DNA of 64,000 bases from Carnobacterium_A sp047553015 (GCF_047553015.1 NZ_CP180212.1:1488001-1552000), one strand, 5' to 3'; positions 1 to 7,887 are shown, numbered from the stretch's first letter. Notes: a model not told the origin generated them from the letters alone. A program made the numbers and translations.

Positions 1-791
1 TCTAAAGATAGGTCATATTTTTCGATGTATTTAGCATTTTCAATGCCAACATAACGAAAATGCCATGACTCATAATTAATTCCCGTCTCTGCTTCTTTTC
101 CTTTTGGAAAACGCAAAATGAAGCCATAATCAGTCATGTTGTCTACTAACCAATGCTGAGAAGCTTGTGTGTCGTATTCAGGTATTAGTCCTTGTCCAGT
201 TTCTGACCATTCTGAATCCAGTATATCAACAGCTAAGCCAGTGTGATGTTCGCTGCCCCCTGGAATAGCAATATATTTTTCAGTTTCTTTAATAGCTTCT
301 TCTTGGGTATAATTTTGTCCTACATAACGCTGAATGCTGCTATCATAATTTTTTTGTTGCAGATCAACTGACCGGTAACTGGAAACTAAAACAATCTTAA
401 AACCAGCCTCAGCAGCTTTCTTCAACCAATTTTCATACTCTTGTTCTATACGTTCATCAATCATGTATCCATTTGGTAAAATAGTTAAAGGCAAGTCAAG
501 AGTAGGATCAATCAACTGAGAGTTATTGACCAATAGTAAATTCCAATCAGAAACAGCTACATTAGGTAACTCATCTAACATCATTTGGCGTTCTTCTTTT
601 TCTTTTAGTTGGTGTTCTTCTTCTGGTGTTAAGGCTTGAATAGAAGAATCTGCAGCTATCGATTGATTGTCTAGTGACGTTTCAGATTTACTGGATTCAT
701 CAGAAGTATTATAAAAAGTTTCTTCTATTAATCCGCAACCTGTAATCGTTGTTAAAATCAAAAGACTGCCTGCTATTTTTTTATAGTTCAT
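1..791 (-). CDS. VanY-type D-Ala-D-Ala carboxypeptidase lipoprotein (C-terminus beyond window)
   Basis: An M15 family zinc peptidase that should trim the terminal D-Ala of peptidoglycan stem peptides at the outer face of the membrane. The frame reads MNYKKIAGSLLILTTITGC, a lipoprotein signal with the lipid-accepting Cys at residue 19, then a Ser/Glu-rich linker. The catalytic core follows: SSYRS, then SEHHTGLAVD (SxHxxGxAxD zinc motif), then ESWHFRYVG (the ExWH motif). All metal and catalytic residues are therefore present, and only the extreme C-terminus is lost at base 1. An in-frame ATG lies at 800, but the GGAG sequence sits only 2 nt from it and 10 nt from the ATG at 791, so 791 is chosen. 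The exact substrate (pentapeptide or tetrapeptide) cannot be read from sequence. Confidence 0.9.
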   Translation of the reverse strand, partial: MNYKKIAGSLLILTTITGCGLIEETFYNTSDESSKSETSLDNQSIAADSSIQALTPEEEHQLKEKEERQMMLDELPNVAVSDWNLLLVNNSQLIDPTLDLPLTILPNGYMIDERIEQEYENWLKKAAEAGFKIVLVSSYRSVDLQQKNYDSSIQRYVGQNYTQEEAIKETEKYIAIPGGSEHHTGLAVDILDSEWSETGQGLIPEYDTQASQHWLVDNMTDYGFILRFPKGKEAETGINYESWHFRYVGIENAKYIEKYDLSL

Positions 792-943
792 TTCAGTCAT
801 ACTCCGTTCTTTTTACTAGTAGCAAAAATAAAAACCTGTTTTTTCTTAATTAAAACAAGGATTTTTTTGTTCTCTCTTATAATAACATTTATTAATAAAA
901 CCGTCATAAAAAACAGGCCTTCTTTTATTTTTAACGAATCAGA

Positions 944-973
944 CAAAAAAGGATAGAGCTTTTGCCCCATCCT
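944..973 (-). terminator. Rho-independent terminator after the 993-1526 gene
   Basis: On the minus strand a 10-bp stem (two G-U pairs) with an AAAA loop is followed by TTTTTT. It lies 20 nt downstream of the stop codon at 993 and separates that gene from the VanY-type gene. Confidence 0.8.
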
Positions 974-992
974 CTTAAACCCTTTATCGACT

Positions 993-1526
993 TTATTCTT
1001 GAACTGTATAATGATCTTCAATATTTTCTTTAAACCATTCTAATAAATCTTGTTTTTCAGTTTCAATTTGCTGTTGGATAATACCTGGTAGACTCAATTC
1101 AATCCGGTCTTTGTAACTCCAAAAATCATAGTTCATATCAATTTTAAGGACCGTACTATTCTTTTTACGGTGTTGACTGATTGTTTCTTTTTCATTCTCT
1201 TGTTGAAACGCTAGCTCAGCCGCACCACTGTTCACCCATTTTTTAGCTACGTGGAATTTTATTCCCAAGTATTCTTCGACGGGATGCGTTTCTACCTCTG
1301 GAAAGAACGTTGCATTTCGGATAACCTTTTGGACCAACATCCACTCATAATCTGTAAATAAATTTATGATAGCCTGTTCATCTTTTGGTTTCAGACTAAT
1401 CTCACCCTCTTTCCATCGTTGCCAATTTTCTTGGCTAATGGATAATTGACTAGAGTAAAAGTCTTTCTCAGTATGATAATTTTCCTTTATGGTATATAAA
1501 ACAATCTGGATAAGTGCTTCTTGCAT
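993..1526 (-). CDS. Hypothetical protein with helix-turn-helix-like N-terminus, 177 aa
   Basis: I do not recognise a named family. From the ATG at 1526 the protein begins MQEALIQIVLYTIKENY; this start has a GAGGGG ribosome binding site 7 nt upstream, whereas longer in-frame starts lack one. Residues about 20-60 (LSISQENWQRWKEGEISLKP and following) resemble the recognition region of an XRE-like helix-turn-helix, with an S/T-x-x-x-W-x-R-W pattern. The remainder is charged and soluble, with no signal peptide or membrane segment. It is a monocistronic unit with its own terminator. A DNA-binding or regulatory role is only suggested by the N-terminal pattern. Confidence 0.7.
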   Translation of the reverse strand: MQEALIQIVLYTIKENYHTEKDFYSSQLSISQENWQRWKEGEISLKPKDEQAIINLFTDYEWMLVQKVIRNATFFPEVETHPVEEYLGIKFHVAKKWVNSGAAELAFQQENEKETISQHRKKNSTVLKIDMNYDFWSYKDRIELSLPGIIQQQIETEKQDLLEWFKENIEDHYTVQE

Positions 1527-1625
1527 GATGCATTCCCCTCTCATTGTCATGTCCTTCATTGATAGAATAAGTGCTACTTCCATTTTACACGTAACAGCTT
1601 TAAAACAAAAGTGTAAGGCTTCTCA

Positions 1626-1654
1626 TTGCGTCCACTTCTTTGGCTTGCTACAAT
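1626..1654 (+). promoter_or_regulatory. Sigma-A promoter of the Gfo/Idh/MocA gene
   Basis: TTGCGT (1626-1631), a 17-bp spacer and TACAAT (1649-1654), 47 nt upstream of the ATG at 1702, which has AAAGGAGG before it. Confidence 0.65.
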
Positions 1655-1701
1655 GAAAGAAGATAAAGAAGTTTCTATCTAAGGATAAAGGAGGAATAAA
1701 A

Positions 1702-2670
1702 ATGAAAAAATTGCATTGGGGTATTTTAGGATTAGGGTCTATTGCTACAAGTTTCGCTGCAACTTTTGCAGCTGATGATGCACAACTTTATGCAGTTGGG
1801 TCTCGCTCAATCGAAAAAGCTAAACAATTCGCAACGACCTTTGGGATTGAAAAAGCTTATGGCAGTTATGATGAACTACTGGATGATCCTGCTATCGATG
1901 TGGTTTATATTGCGACTCCTCATAGTCATCACGCAGATCTTATTATGAAGAGCCTAGAACATGGCAAGCATGTCCTTTGTGAGAAAGCCATTGTTATGAA
2001 TACCAAGCAACTAGATGCTGCTATGAATCTTGCTAAAGAAAAAGACTTGATTTTAGCGGAGGCTATGACTATTTATCATATGCCACTTTATCAAGAACTG
2101 AAGAAAAGAATGGCTGATGGCTCACTTGGTAAATTAAACATGATTCAAGTCTCTTTTGGCAGTCTAAAAGAAGCGGATCCAACGAATCGTTTCTTTAATA
2201 AAGCCATTGCTGGTGGTGCTTTATTAGATATTGGAACCTATGCTTTATCGTTCGCTCGTTTCTTTTTATCCAGTCAGCCCAATGAAGTTCTAACAACCGT
2301 TAACTTTTTTGAAACCGGAGTAGATGAGCAGGCTGGAATCCTCTTAAAAAACGCTGAAAACGAACTCGCCACTATTGCTATTGCGTTTAGAGCTAAGATG
2401 CCTAAACAAGGGATTGTTGCTTTTGAACATGGTTATTTTACGGTTACTGATTTCCCGAGGGCTGATGAGGCTACCCTAACTTATTCTGATGGGTCTGTCG
2501 AGCGCATTCAAGCCGGTGACACTACTCAAGCTTTGAATTACGAAATTTCTCATTTTAACGAAAACGTTCGCACTAAAAAAGACACCAGCTCATTAACGTT
2601 GACCCATGATGTGATGGACATAATGGATACTCTTAGAAAAAAATGGGGATTAACGTTTGATTTTGAATAA
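1702..2670 (+). CDS. Gfo/Idh/MocA family NAD(P)-dependent oxidoreductase
   Basis: A 322-residue soluble dehydrogenase of the glucose-fructose oxidoreductase / inositol dehydrogenase type. The N-terminal Rossmann fold shows WGILGLGSIATSFA (GxGxxA) at residues 6-19 and the strand DVVYIATPHSHHADL. CEKAIVMN stands where most members have EKP; here the Pro is Ala. The C-terminal alpha/beta domain includes GGALLDIGTYAL, which provides the usual Asp and Tyr of the substrate site. It is close in character to dihydrodiol/xylose dehydrogenase-like members, but the sugar or diol substrate cannot be inferred. The gene stands alone between its own promoter and a bidirectional terminator. Confidence 0.9.
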   Translation: MKKLHWGILGLGSIATSFAATFAADDAQLYAVGSRSIEKAKQFATTFGIEKAYGSYDELLDDPAIDVVYIATPHSHHADLIMKSLEHGKHVLCEKAIVMNTKQLDAAMNLAKEKDLILAEAMTIYHMPLYQELKKRMADGSLGKLNMIQVSFGSLKEADPTNRFFNKAIAGGALLDIGTYALSFARFFLSSQPNEVLTTVNFFETGVDEQAGILLKNAENELATIAIAFRAKMPKQGIVAFEHGYFTVTDFPRADEATLTYSDGSVERIQAGDTTQALNYEISHFNENVRTKKDTSSLTLTHDVMDIMDTLRKKWGLTFDFE

Positions 2671-2712
2671 AAATATTCCGACCTACTTATTTTAGTAGGT
2701 CGGAATATTTTT
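2671..2712. terminator. Bidirectional terminator between convergent genes
   Basis: A perfect 17-bp stem (2671-2687 with 2694-2710) and a 6-nt loop, flanked by A-runs and T-runs so that it works on both strands. It serves the oxidoreductase (plus) and the last gene of the riboflavin operon (minus). Confidence 0.95.
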
Positions 2713-3378
2713 CTATAGTAATTCTTGTAATTCTTGAATGTTGTTTATCCTTATATCAGATTGTTGCATTTCTGCTTTTGTGCCAAAGCCATAAGTGCAG
2801 CCTATTGTAATCAATTGATGGTAATACCCAATTTCCAAATCATGAATACGATCACCAATCACAAGGTACTCTTCTTGCCATTCACTCTTAATCAACGTAA
2901 CGATTTCATATTTAGGTATAAAATTAAATTGTTCACTGCAGTACATCTCATCGAAGTAACGATCTAATTGAAATGTTTCTTGATGTGCTTGCATATAGGC
3001 TTCGCTACAGTTACTCAAAAAAATTAAGTTGTATCCCTTACTTTTTAGATTATCCAATGTTTCTAAGGCTTCTGGATACAGTTTCGCTTCTTTTAAAAGG
3101 ACCTTTTCTAGTAACGTTTCGCCTATTATTTTTGAAGCAGCTAGTTGATACTCTTTAGCTAAATCTGGCATAAAGTTCTCCCACATTTCTTTGCTACTAT
3201 AACCTAGCCACTTCGTTATCTCATCATCTTGCCATTCTCTTGGTTTAGCTTTTTGGTGCGCTACCAAATAACGATAGGCCCGTTTAAAAGCAGCAATATA
3301 GTTCTGCCTACTATCGTGTAACGTCCCATCGTAATCAAAAATGAGTGTTCGTATAGCTTTTAATCTCGCTTTATCCAT
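2713..3378 (-). CDS. HAD-superfamily phosphatase, last gene of the riboflavin operon
   Basis: A 221-residue HAD hydrolase with all four motifs: FDYDGTLHDS (nucleophile Asp15 and acid/base Asp17), LSNC (motif II Ser), Lys in PKYEIV (motif III) and VIGDRIHDLEIG (motif IV). A helical C1-type cap lies between motifs I and II, as in phosphoglycolate phosphatase-like enzymes. The start is 9 nt after the ribH stop codon, with AAGG 8 nt before the ATG, and a strong terminator follows, so the gene is transcribed as the end of the riboflavin operon. The usual Bacillus riboflavin phosphatases (YcsE, YwtE, YitU) are of another cap class, so a role in dephosphorylating the ribitylaminouracil phosphate is inference from position only. 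Confidence 0.85.
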   Translation of the reverse strand: MDKARLKAIRTLIFDYDGTLHDSRQNYIAAFKRAYRYLVAHQKAKPREWQDDEITKWLGYSSKEMWENFMPDLAKEYQLAASKIIGETLLEKVLLKEAKLYPEALETLDNLKSKGYNLIFLSNCSEAYMQAHQETFQLDRYFDEMYCSEQFNFIPKYEIVTLIKSEWQEEYLVIGDRIHDLEIGYYHQLITIGCTYGFGTKAEMQQSDIRINNIQELQELL

Positions 3379-3387
3379 GATTAAACC

Positions 3388-3849
3388 TTACATTTCTTTC
3401 AGTAAGTTCGCCATCTCAATAGCTGAAACAGCTGCTTCATAGCCTTTATTACCAGACTTAGTACCGGCACGCTCAATAGCTTGCTCAATACTATCTGTCG
3501 TTAAGACACCAAATATTATTGGTAAGCCAGTATTCATTGAGGCTGTAGCAACTCCTTTTGTGACTTCTGAGCAGACCAGCTCATAGTGTAACGTAGCGCC
3601 TTTGATTACTGCTCCTAACGTAATAATCGCATCATACTTACCTGAAGTTGCCATTTTTTGTGCAACTAATGGAATTTCATAAGCTCCTGGTACCCAAGCA
3701 ATTTCAATATCCTCTTCTGACATACCGTGTCTTTTCAAGCCGTCTAGTGCTCCACTTAATAATTTTGACCCTATAAATTCGTTAAAGCGTGCAATTACAA
3801 TCCCTATTTTTAGATCTTTCGCGATTAATTGTCCTTCGAATACGTTCAT
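3388..3849 (-). CDS. ribH: 6,7-dimethyl-8-ribityllumazine synthase
   Basis: Condenses 5-amino-6-ribitylaminouracil with 3,4-dihydroxy-2-butanone 4-phosphate to lumazine, the penultimate step of riboflavin synthesis. The 153-residue length is typical. Family signatures are visible: IVIARFNEFI near the N-terminus (substrate-binding Phe), WVPGAYEIPL, GAVIKGATLHYELVC (phosphate binding and catalytic His) and PIIFGVLTTD. The ATG at 3849 has GGAGG 7 nt upstream. It follows ribBA by 34 nt in the operon and probably forms the usual 60-mer or pentamer with the synthase RibE. Confidence 0.97.
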   Translation of the reverse strand: MNVFEGQLIAKDLKIGIVIARFNEFIGSKLLSGALDGLKRHGMSEEDIEIAWVPGAYEIPLVAQKMATSGKYDAIITLGAVIKGATLHYELVCSEVTKGVATASMNTGLPIIFGVLTTDSIEQAIERAGTKSGNKGYEAAVSAIEMANLLKEM

Positions 3850-3883
3850 TATAATTCCTCCATTTTTTAATTGTTATTTTTTA

Positions 3884-5083
3884 TTACACTTGGTAATTTA
3901 GATAATGATTCATTTCTTCTTGCTTGGTTTTTAAATAGGCCTTATTTTCTAGTTGCGCTTCTACTTGCAGCGGCACTCTTTCAACAATTGTTAGTCCGTA
4001 TTTTTCCATACTTTCTACTTTTAATGGGTTATTCGTCATCAAGCGCAAGTGTGAAACGGATAAATCATCAAAGATTTGTTTAGACTCATAATACTCTCTC
4101 AAATCAGCAGGGAAACCAAGTGCTACATTAGCTTCAATCGTATTGTGCCCTTGGTCTTGAAGAGCATATGCTCTAATTTTATTCACTAGGCCGATACCAC
4201 GACCTTCTTGGCGCATATACACTAAAATACCACGACCCTCTTTTGCAATTTGTTCCATTGCCGCATCTAGCTGTTGGCCACAGTCACATTTTTTAGAACC
4301 AAATACATCACCTGTTAAACATTCAGAATGAATGCGACACAAAACTGGCTTGCCATCACTAACATCCCCCATTACTAAAGCAACATGGTGTTCACCTGTA
4401 ACAGCGTGCTCATAAGCATAGATTTCGAACTCACCATGTTTTGTTGGCAGTTGTGCTTTAGATTGCCTAAAGATGACTTGTTCTTTATTTTTACGGTACT
4501 CAATTAAGTCAGCAATCGTTCCTATTTTTAACTCGTGTTCTTTGGCTAAGGCCATTAAATCATTTCTTCTAGCCATTGTGCCATCTTCTTTAAGAATCTC
4601 ACAACACAATCCGACTGGTTTCAAACCTGCTAATTGCATCAAATCAACCGTTGCTTCAGTGTGCCCATTTCTAGCTAACACGCCCCCATCAACCGCTTCT
4701 AACGGAAACATGTGGCCTGGTCTTCTGAAATCAGTTGGTTTTGCCTCATCCGAAACTAGTTTCATCGCCGTTAGTGAGCGCTCAGCTGCTGAGATGCCCG
4801 TGGTTGTATCTAGATGATCTACTGAAACAGTAAACGCTGTTTGGTGGTTATCCGTATTGTCTTGAATCATTTGTGGCAATGCCAATTTCTTAGTGTAGGT
4901 TTTGCTCATTGGCATGCAAATAAGTCCTTTAGCATAGCGAGCCATAAAATTCACATTTTCTGTAGTCGCAAATTCAGCTGCACAGATAATATCCCCTTCA
5001 TTTTCTCGGTCTTCATCGTCTACTAATAAAATATTTTTTCCTGCTTTTAACTCATTTAGTAATTCATCAATAGTATTAAACAT
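3884..5083 (-). CDS. ribBA: Bifunctional DHBP synthase / GTP cyclohydrolase II
   Basis: A 399-residue fusion that opens both branches of riboflavin synthesis. Residues about 1-200 are the 3,4-dihydroxy-2-butanone 4-phosphate synthase domain, with DDEDRENEGDIICAAE and RRPGHMFPLEA. Residues about 205-399 are GTP cyclohydrolase II, with the zinc cysteines in HSECLTGDVFGSKKCDCG and the catalytic stretch YMRQEGRGIGL. An in-frame ATG at 5095 exists, but GGAGG lies 5 nt before the ATG at 5083 and overlaps the upstream codons, so 5083 is preferred. It begins 18 nt after the ribE stop codon. Confidence 0.96.
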   Translation of the reverse strand: MFNTIDELLNELKAGKNILLVDDEDRENEGDIICAAEFATTENVNFMARYAKGLICMPMSKTYTKKLALPQMIQDNTDNHQTAFTVSVDHLDTTTGISAAERSLTAMKLVSDEAKPTDFRRPGHMFPLEAVDGGVLARNGHTEATVDLMQLAGLKPVGLCCEILKEDGTMARRNDLMALAKEHELKIGTIADLIEYRKNKEQVIFRQSKAQLPTKHGEFEIYAYEHAVTGEHHVALVMGDVSDGKPVLCRIHSECLTGDVFGSKKCDCGQQLDAAMEQIAKEGRGILVYMRQEGRGIGLVNKIRAYALQDQGHNTIEANVALGFPADLREYYESKQIFDDLSVSHLRLMTNNPLKVESMEKYGLTIVERVPLQVEAQLENKAYLKTKQEEMNHYLNYQV

Positions 5084-5101
5084 TCTGTCCTCCATCCTGG
5101 C

Positions 5102-5755
5102 CTAATAGAACCCATTTTCTTTTAAAAATCCATGTGTTACGTTAGTTTCTTTAATCGGTTCTTTTGAACTTAGTCCTAACAACTTTTCAACATACTTTCC
5201 AATCATGTCGCATTCGAGATTCACTTTATCACCTGGTTGCTTAGTCAATAGCACCGTTTCTTCGCTTGTATGCGGTATAATGGAAACTTGAAACGACTGA
5301 TCGTCTACTAATACGACAGTTAGACTAACGCCATCAATCGCTATCGAACCTTTTTCAATAATGTATTTTAATACATCCGAACTTGCTTCAACCGTAATCC
5401 ATACGGCATTATCATCCTGCCTGAAAGCTTTTATCTTTCCAGTTCCATCGATATGGCCACTGACCATGTGTCCTCCTAGTCTTGTCTCTAGACTTAGCGC
5501 TCGTTCTAAATTGACAGAGCTACCAGAAGTTAATTCGCCAATAGTTGTCCTTTTTAAAGACTCAGACATCACGTCCGCCTCAAAAGAATCATTTTCTATT
5601 TTTGTCACCGTTAAGCAGACACCATTAGTTGAAATACTATCTCCAATCCGAGTCCCTTGTATCACTTTTGGGCCTTTGATAGTCAGTGCTGAACTTTTTT
5701 CACCTTTTTTAATTGATTTAATCGTTCCAATTTCTTCAATAATCCCAGTAAACAT
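5102..5755 (-). CDS. ribE: Riboflavin synthase alpha chain
   Basis: Dismutates two 6,7-dimethyl-8-ribityllumazine molecules to riboflavin and 5-amino-6-ribitylaminouracil. The protein is two tandem lumazine-binding barrels: MFTGIIEEIG opens the first, and the second starts around residue 98 after GHMVSGHIDGTGK. NGVCLTV in the first half and IDGVSLTV in the second mark the repeated fold. The ATG at 5755 has GGAGG 7 nt upstream, better than the one five codons earlier; this gives 217 residues. It lies 15 nt after ribD. Note that ribE is the Bacteroides/Bacillus ribB in older naming. Confidence 0.96.
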   Translation of the reverse strand: MFTGIIEEIGTIKSIKKGEKSSALTIKGPKVIQGTRIGDSISTNGVCLTVTKIENDSFEADVMSESLKRTTIGELTSGSSVNLERALSLETRLGGHMVSGHIDGTGKIKAFRQDDNAVWITVEASSDVLKYIIEKGSIAIDGVSLTVVLVDDQSFQVSIIPHTSEETVLLTKQPGDKVNLECDMIGKYVEKLLGLSSKEPIKETNVTHGFLKENGFY

Positions 5756-5770
5756 CTGCTTTCCTCCCAT

Positions 5771-6871
5771 TTAATTTCTTTTTTGATTATCTAGATAACC
5801 TTCTATTAATAAATCTTCTCCAACCATGACAGGATTTAATCGCTTTAATTGAAATGCATTTTCCAATGAGCTAATTCCTTCGCCTTCAACAACGGTCTTC
5901 GCATCTTTTCCACCAATGATTTTTGGCGAAAGATAAACGTGGACTTTATCAACAATTCCTTCTTTTAGAGCTGAAAAATTTAATGTCGCTCCACCTTCTA
6001 ATAAGATACTGTCAATATTCTTGGCTCCTAATTTTTTCATCAATTCACGTAAATCAACTCTGTTATCCCGCTGAGAAAGTACAATCACTTCAATACCTTT
6101 TTTTGTTAAGGTTGCTATTTTTTCACTGCTTGCTCTACTAGTTGTTGCGACAATTGTCTTAGCTTTATCTTGCTGAGACAATACAATAGCAGCTAACGGA
6201 ATTCTTAGTTGGCTATCTACGACAATTCTTAGTGGATTTTTGCCATTAGGAATTCTAGTTGTTAATTGCGGGTCATCTTTGATAATCGTATCAACGCCTA
6301 CCATGATGCCGGATAATTCGTGGCGTAAATTGTGGACTCGTTTTCTCGCTGCTTCACCAGAAATCCATTGAGACTCTCCGGTTGTTGTAGCTGTTTTTCC
6401 ATCCAGAGACATGGCACTTTTCATCACAACAAAAGGTTCTTTCGTGACAATATACTTAATAAAAATCTCATTTAATTGAGCTATCTCTTTTTCTAATACT
6501 CCAACACCAACAAGAATCCCCTTATTCCGAAGCCTTTCAATCCCTTTTCCTGCAACCAATGGGTTAGGATCGACCAATCCAATGACCACTCGTTTTATTT
6601 TTTTATCTACTATTAAATCAGAGCAGGGAGGTGTTTTCCCAAAGTGTGAGCAAGGTTCTAGCGTAACGTATAGCGTTGCACCAGATACTGACTCACTTGC
6701 TGATGCAATTGCATTTACTTCTGCATGTGGTTGCCCGTACTCTTCGTGATACCCTTCTCCAATCACTTTTCCATTCTTAACAAGTACAGCACCAACTAAC
6801 GGATTAGGTGCTGTAAAACCTTTGCCTTTTTTGGCTAATTCTAATGCCATTTCCATATAAAATTCATCCAT
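5771..6871 (-). CDS. ribD: Bifunctional pyrimidine deaminase / reductase
   Basis: First gene of the riboflavin operon; it carries out the deamination and the side-chain reduction after GTP ring opening. The N-terminal deaminase (about residues 1-145) shows the zinc motif HAEVNAI with PCSHFGKTPPC. The C-terminal reductase (about 150-366) has KSAMSLDGKTAT and LLEGGATLNFS. The ATG at 6871 has GGGAG 8 nt upstream; an ATG five codons earlier coincides with that ribosome binding site and is rejected. Expression should be controlled by the two FMN riboswitches and terminators immediately upstream. Confidence 0.96.
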   Translation of the reverse strand: MDEFYMEMALELAKKGKGFTAPNPLVGAVLVKNGKVIGEGYHEEYGQPHAEVNAIASASESVSGATLYVTLEPCSHFGKTPPCSDLIVDKKIKRVVIGLVDPNPLVAGKGIERLRNKGILVGVGVLEKEIAQLNEIFIKYIVTKEPFVVMKSAMSLDGKTATTTGESQWISGEAARKRVHNLRHELSGIMVGVDTIIKDDPQLTTRIPNGKNPLRIVVDSQLRIPLAAIVLSQQDKAKTIVATTSRASSEKIATLTKKGIEVIVLSQRDNRVDLRELMKKLGAKNIDSILLEGGATLNFSALKEGIVDKVHVYLSPKIIGGKDAKTVVEGEGISSLENAFQLKRLNPVMVGEDLLIEGYLDNQKRN

Positions 6872-6897
6872 TTTTTTCACTCCCATCTGTATAAAAA

Positions 6898-6936
6898 CAA
6901 AAATAAAAACCCAAAAGATTGTCTCTTCAGGGTTTT
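6898..6936 (-). terminator. Riboswitch-controlled terminator just before ribD
   Basis: On the minus strand an AAAACCC/GGGTTTT stem with an inner AGA/TCT pairing is followed by TTTTTATTTTTG, ending about 27 nt before the ribD start. It is the likely expression platform of the ribD-proximal FMN riboswitch (transcription attenuation). Confidence 0.8.
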
Positions 6937-7013
6937 AGCGCGCTTTGAATAGAGAGTGCAACAAATAACACCGCATACTGGGTAGTCGGCTACCTTTGGA
7001 CTCTTTAAACGCT

Positions 7014-7120
7014 GTCTTCTTTCATCCAGACTTTAACTGTCGGCTTCGGAATTTAACCGAATCTGCTTTGCAGCTCGTGGGCTTTACCACCGGTAGGGAC
7101 TTACACCCTGCCCTGAAGAC
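7014..7120 (-). ncRNA. FMN riboswitch, ribD-proximal copy
   Basis: RFN element on the minus strand. P1 is closed by GTCTTC at the 5' end and GAAGAC at the 3' end. Inside are the conserved blocks CAGGGCAGGGTG, CCCTACCGGTGGT, AAGCCCACGAGC, GATTCGGT, AATTCCGAAGCCGAC and AGTCTGGATG. It binds FMN and should terminate the rib transcript when flavin is plentiful. It is identical over 106 of 107 positions to a second copy 273 bp upstream. Confidence 0.97.
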
Positions 7121-7146
7121 TATTCAATTTTTTGAAAATAGGATAC

Positions 7147-7181
7147 AAAAAAAGCCCTAGCTAGTAAATCCAGGGCTTTTT
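7147..7181 (-). terminator. Terminator between the two FMN riboswitches
   Basis: AAAAAGCCCT / AGGGCTTTTTTT stem with a 13-nt loop and a 7-T run on the minus strand. It lies downstream of the promoter-proximal riboswitch and upstream of the second one, so each aptamer has its own terminator. Confidence 0.88.
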
Positions 7182-7286
7182 CCATAGTCAAATAAGACGA
7201 ATGTAGCATTGCTTTTTAAAAAAAGACTGTTTTTATCCATCTCAAATAAGACTTCTCTCATCATCGTTTTTTTCTGCAATTGCTTT

Positions 7287-7393
7287 GTCTTCTTTCATCC
7301 AGACTTTAACTGTCGGCTTCGGAATTTAACCGAATCTGCTTTGCGGCTCGTGGGCTTTACCACCGGTAGGGACTTACACCCTGCCCTGAAGAC
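7287..7393 (-). ncRNA. FMN riboswitch, promoter-proximal copy
   Basis: A second complete RFN aptamer, same length (107 nt) and same conserved blocks as the copy at 7014-7120. The only difference inside the element is one base at offset 59 (G at 7345, A at 7072 on the plus strand). The flanking identity extends only 1 nt on one side and about 4 nt on the other, so the duplicated unit is essentially the aptamer itself. Confidence 0.97.
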
Positions 7394-7413
7394 TATTTTG
7401 TTTTTATGCTATT

Positions 7414-7442
7414 AGACTATCTGGAAACAATAAGAATGTCAA
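7414..7442 (-). promoter_or_regulatory. Riboflavin operon promoter
   Basis: On the minus strand TTGACA (7442-7437), a 17-bp spacer and TAGTCT (7419-7414), about 20 nt before the first FMN aptamer. The -35 is perfect and the -10 is poor, so initiation is probably moderate. Confidence 0.6.
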
Positions 7443-7450
7443 TCTTTTTT

Positions 7451-7485
7451 AACCGTTAGTTATTTTTTTAACCGTTAGTTATTTT
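7451..7485. repeat. Two direct repeats, each a TAACCGTTA dyad, upstream of the rib promoter
   Basis: AACCGTTAGTTATTTT occurs at 7451-7466 and again at 7470-7485, a spacing of 19 bp (close to two helical turns). Each copy contains the short palindrome TAAC-C-GTTA. They lie just upstream of the -35 of the riboflavin promoter and in the 3' flank of ridA, so they could be a regulator site or part of ridA's 3' region. Confidence 0.5.
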
Positions 7486-7503
7486 GAGATTGTATCCGCT
7501 GCT

Positions 7504-7887
7504 TTATTTTTTTAAAACTGCGACAACTTCGATTTCACATAGACCTTTTAGTGGAAGCTCTTGAACAGCAAAACAAGTACGAGCAGGTTTATGTCCATTA
7601 AACTGTTTGCCGTAAGCTTCGTTGAACGCTTGAAAATTTTCCATTGTTGATAAATAACAAGTTGTTTTAACAACGTGCTGCAAAGAAGAACCCGCAGCTT
7701 CTAAGACAGCTGAAAGATTTTTAAACGCTTGTTCCGTTTGTTCTGTGATATTTTCTCCGACTAATTTACCTGATACAGCATCTACGCCAATTTGACCAGC
7801 TGGAAAAATAAAATCTCCGGCTTTGATAACTTGTGAGTATGGACCAATTGGTTCTGGTGCATTTTTTGTGTGAATGATTTCTAACAT
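7504..7887 (-). CDS. ridA: RidA family 2-iminobutanoate/2-iminopropanoate deaminase
   Basis: A 127-residue YjgF/YER057c/UK114 protein that hydrolyses reactive imines formed when PLP enzymes dehydrate serine or threonine. The signature is clear: PEPIGPYSQVIKAGDF near the N-terminus, GQIG, and the C-terminal active-site stretch ARTCFAVQELPLKGLCEIE with the catalytic Arg and Glu. The ATG at 7887 has AGGAGG 7 nt upstream; a longer frame has none. It lies 75 nt downstream of the D-serine dehydratase gene on the same strand, with no terminator between them, which fits clearance of 2-aminoacrylate made by that enzyme. Confidence 0.96.
   Translation of the reverse strand: MLEIIHTKNAPEPIGPYSQVIKAGDFIFPAGQIGVDAVSGKLVGENITEQTEQAFKNLSAVLEAAGSSLQHVVKTTCYLSTMENFQAFNEAYGKQFNGHKPARTCFAVQELPLKGLCEIEVVAVLKK

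Noticed and set aside
797..1021. Minus-strand frame of 74 codons between VanY and the 177-residue gene
   Set aside because: It runs across the terminator of the upstream gene, is AT/Lys/Phe-rich and has no ribosome binding site.
7147..7200. TTGACT and TTTACT at 17-bp spacing between the two FMN riboswitches
   Set aside because: It overlaps a clear terminator stem and the -10 matches poorly, so an internal promoter is not supported.
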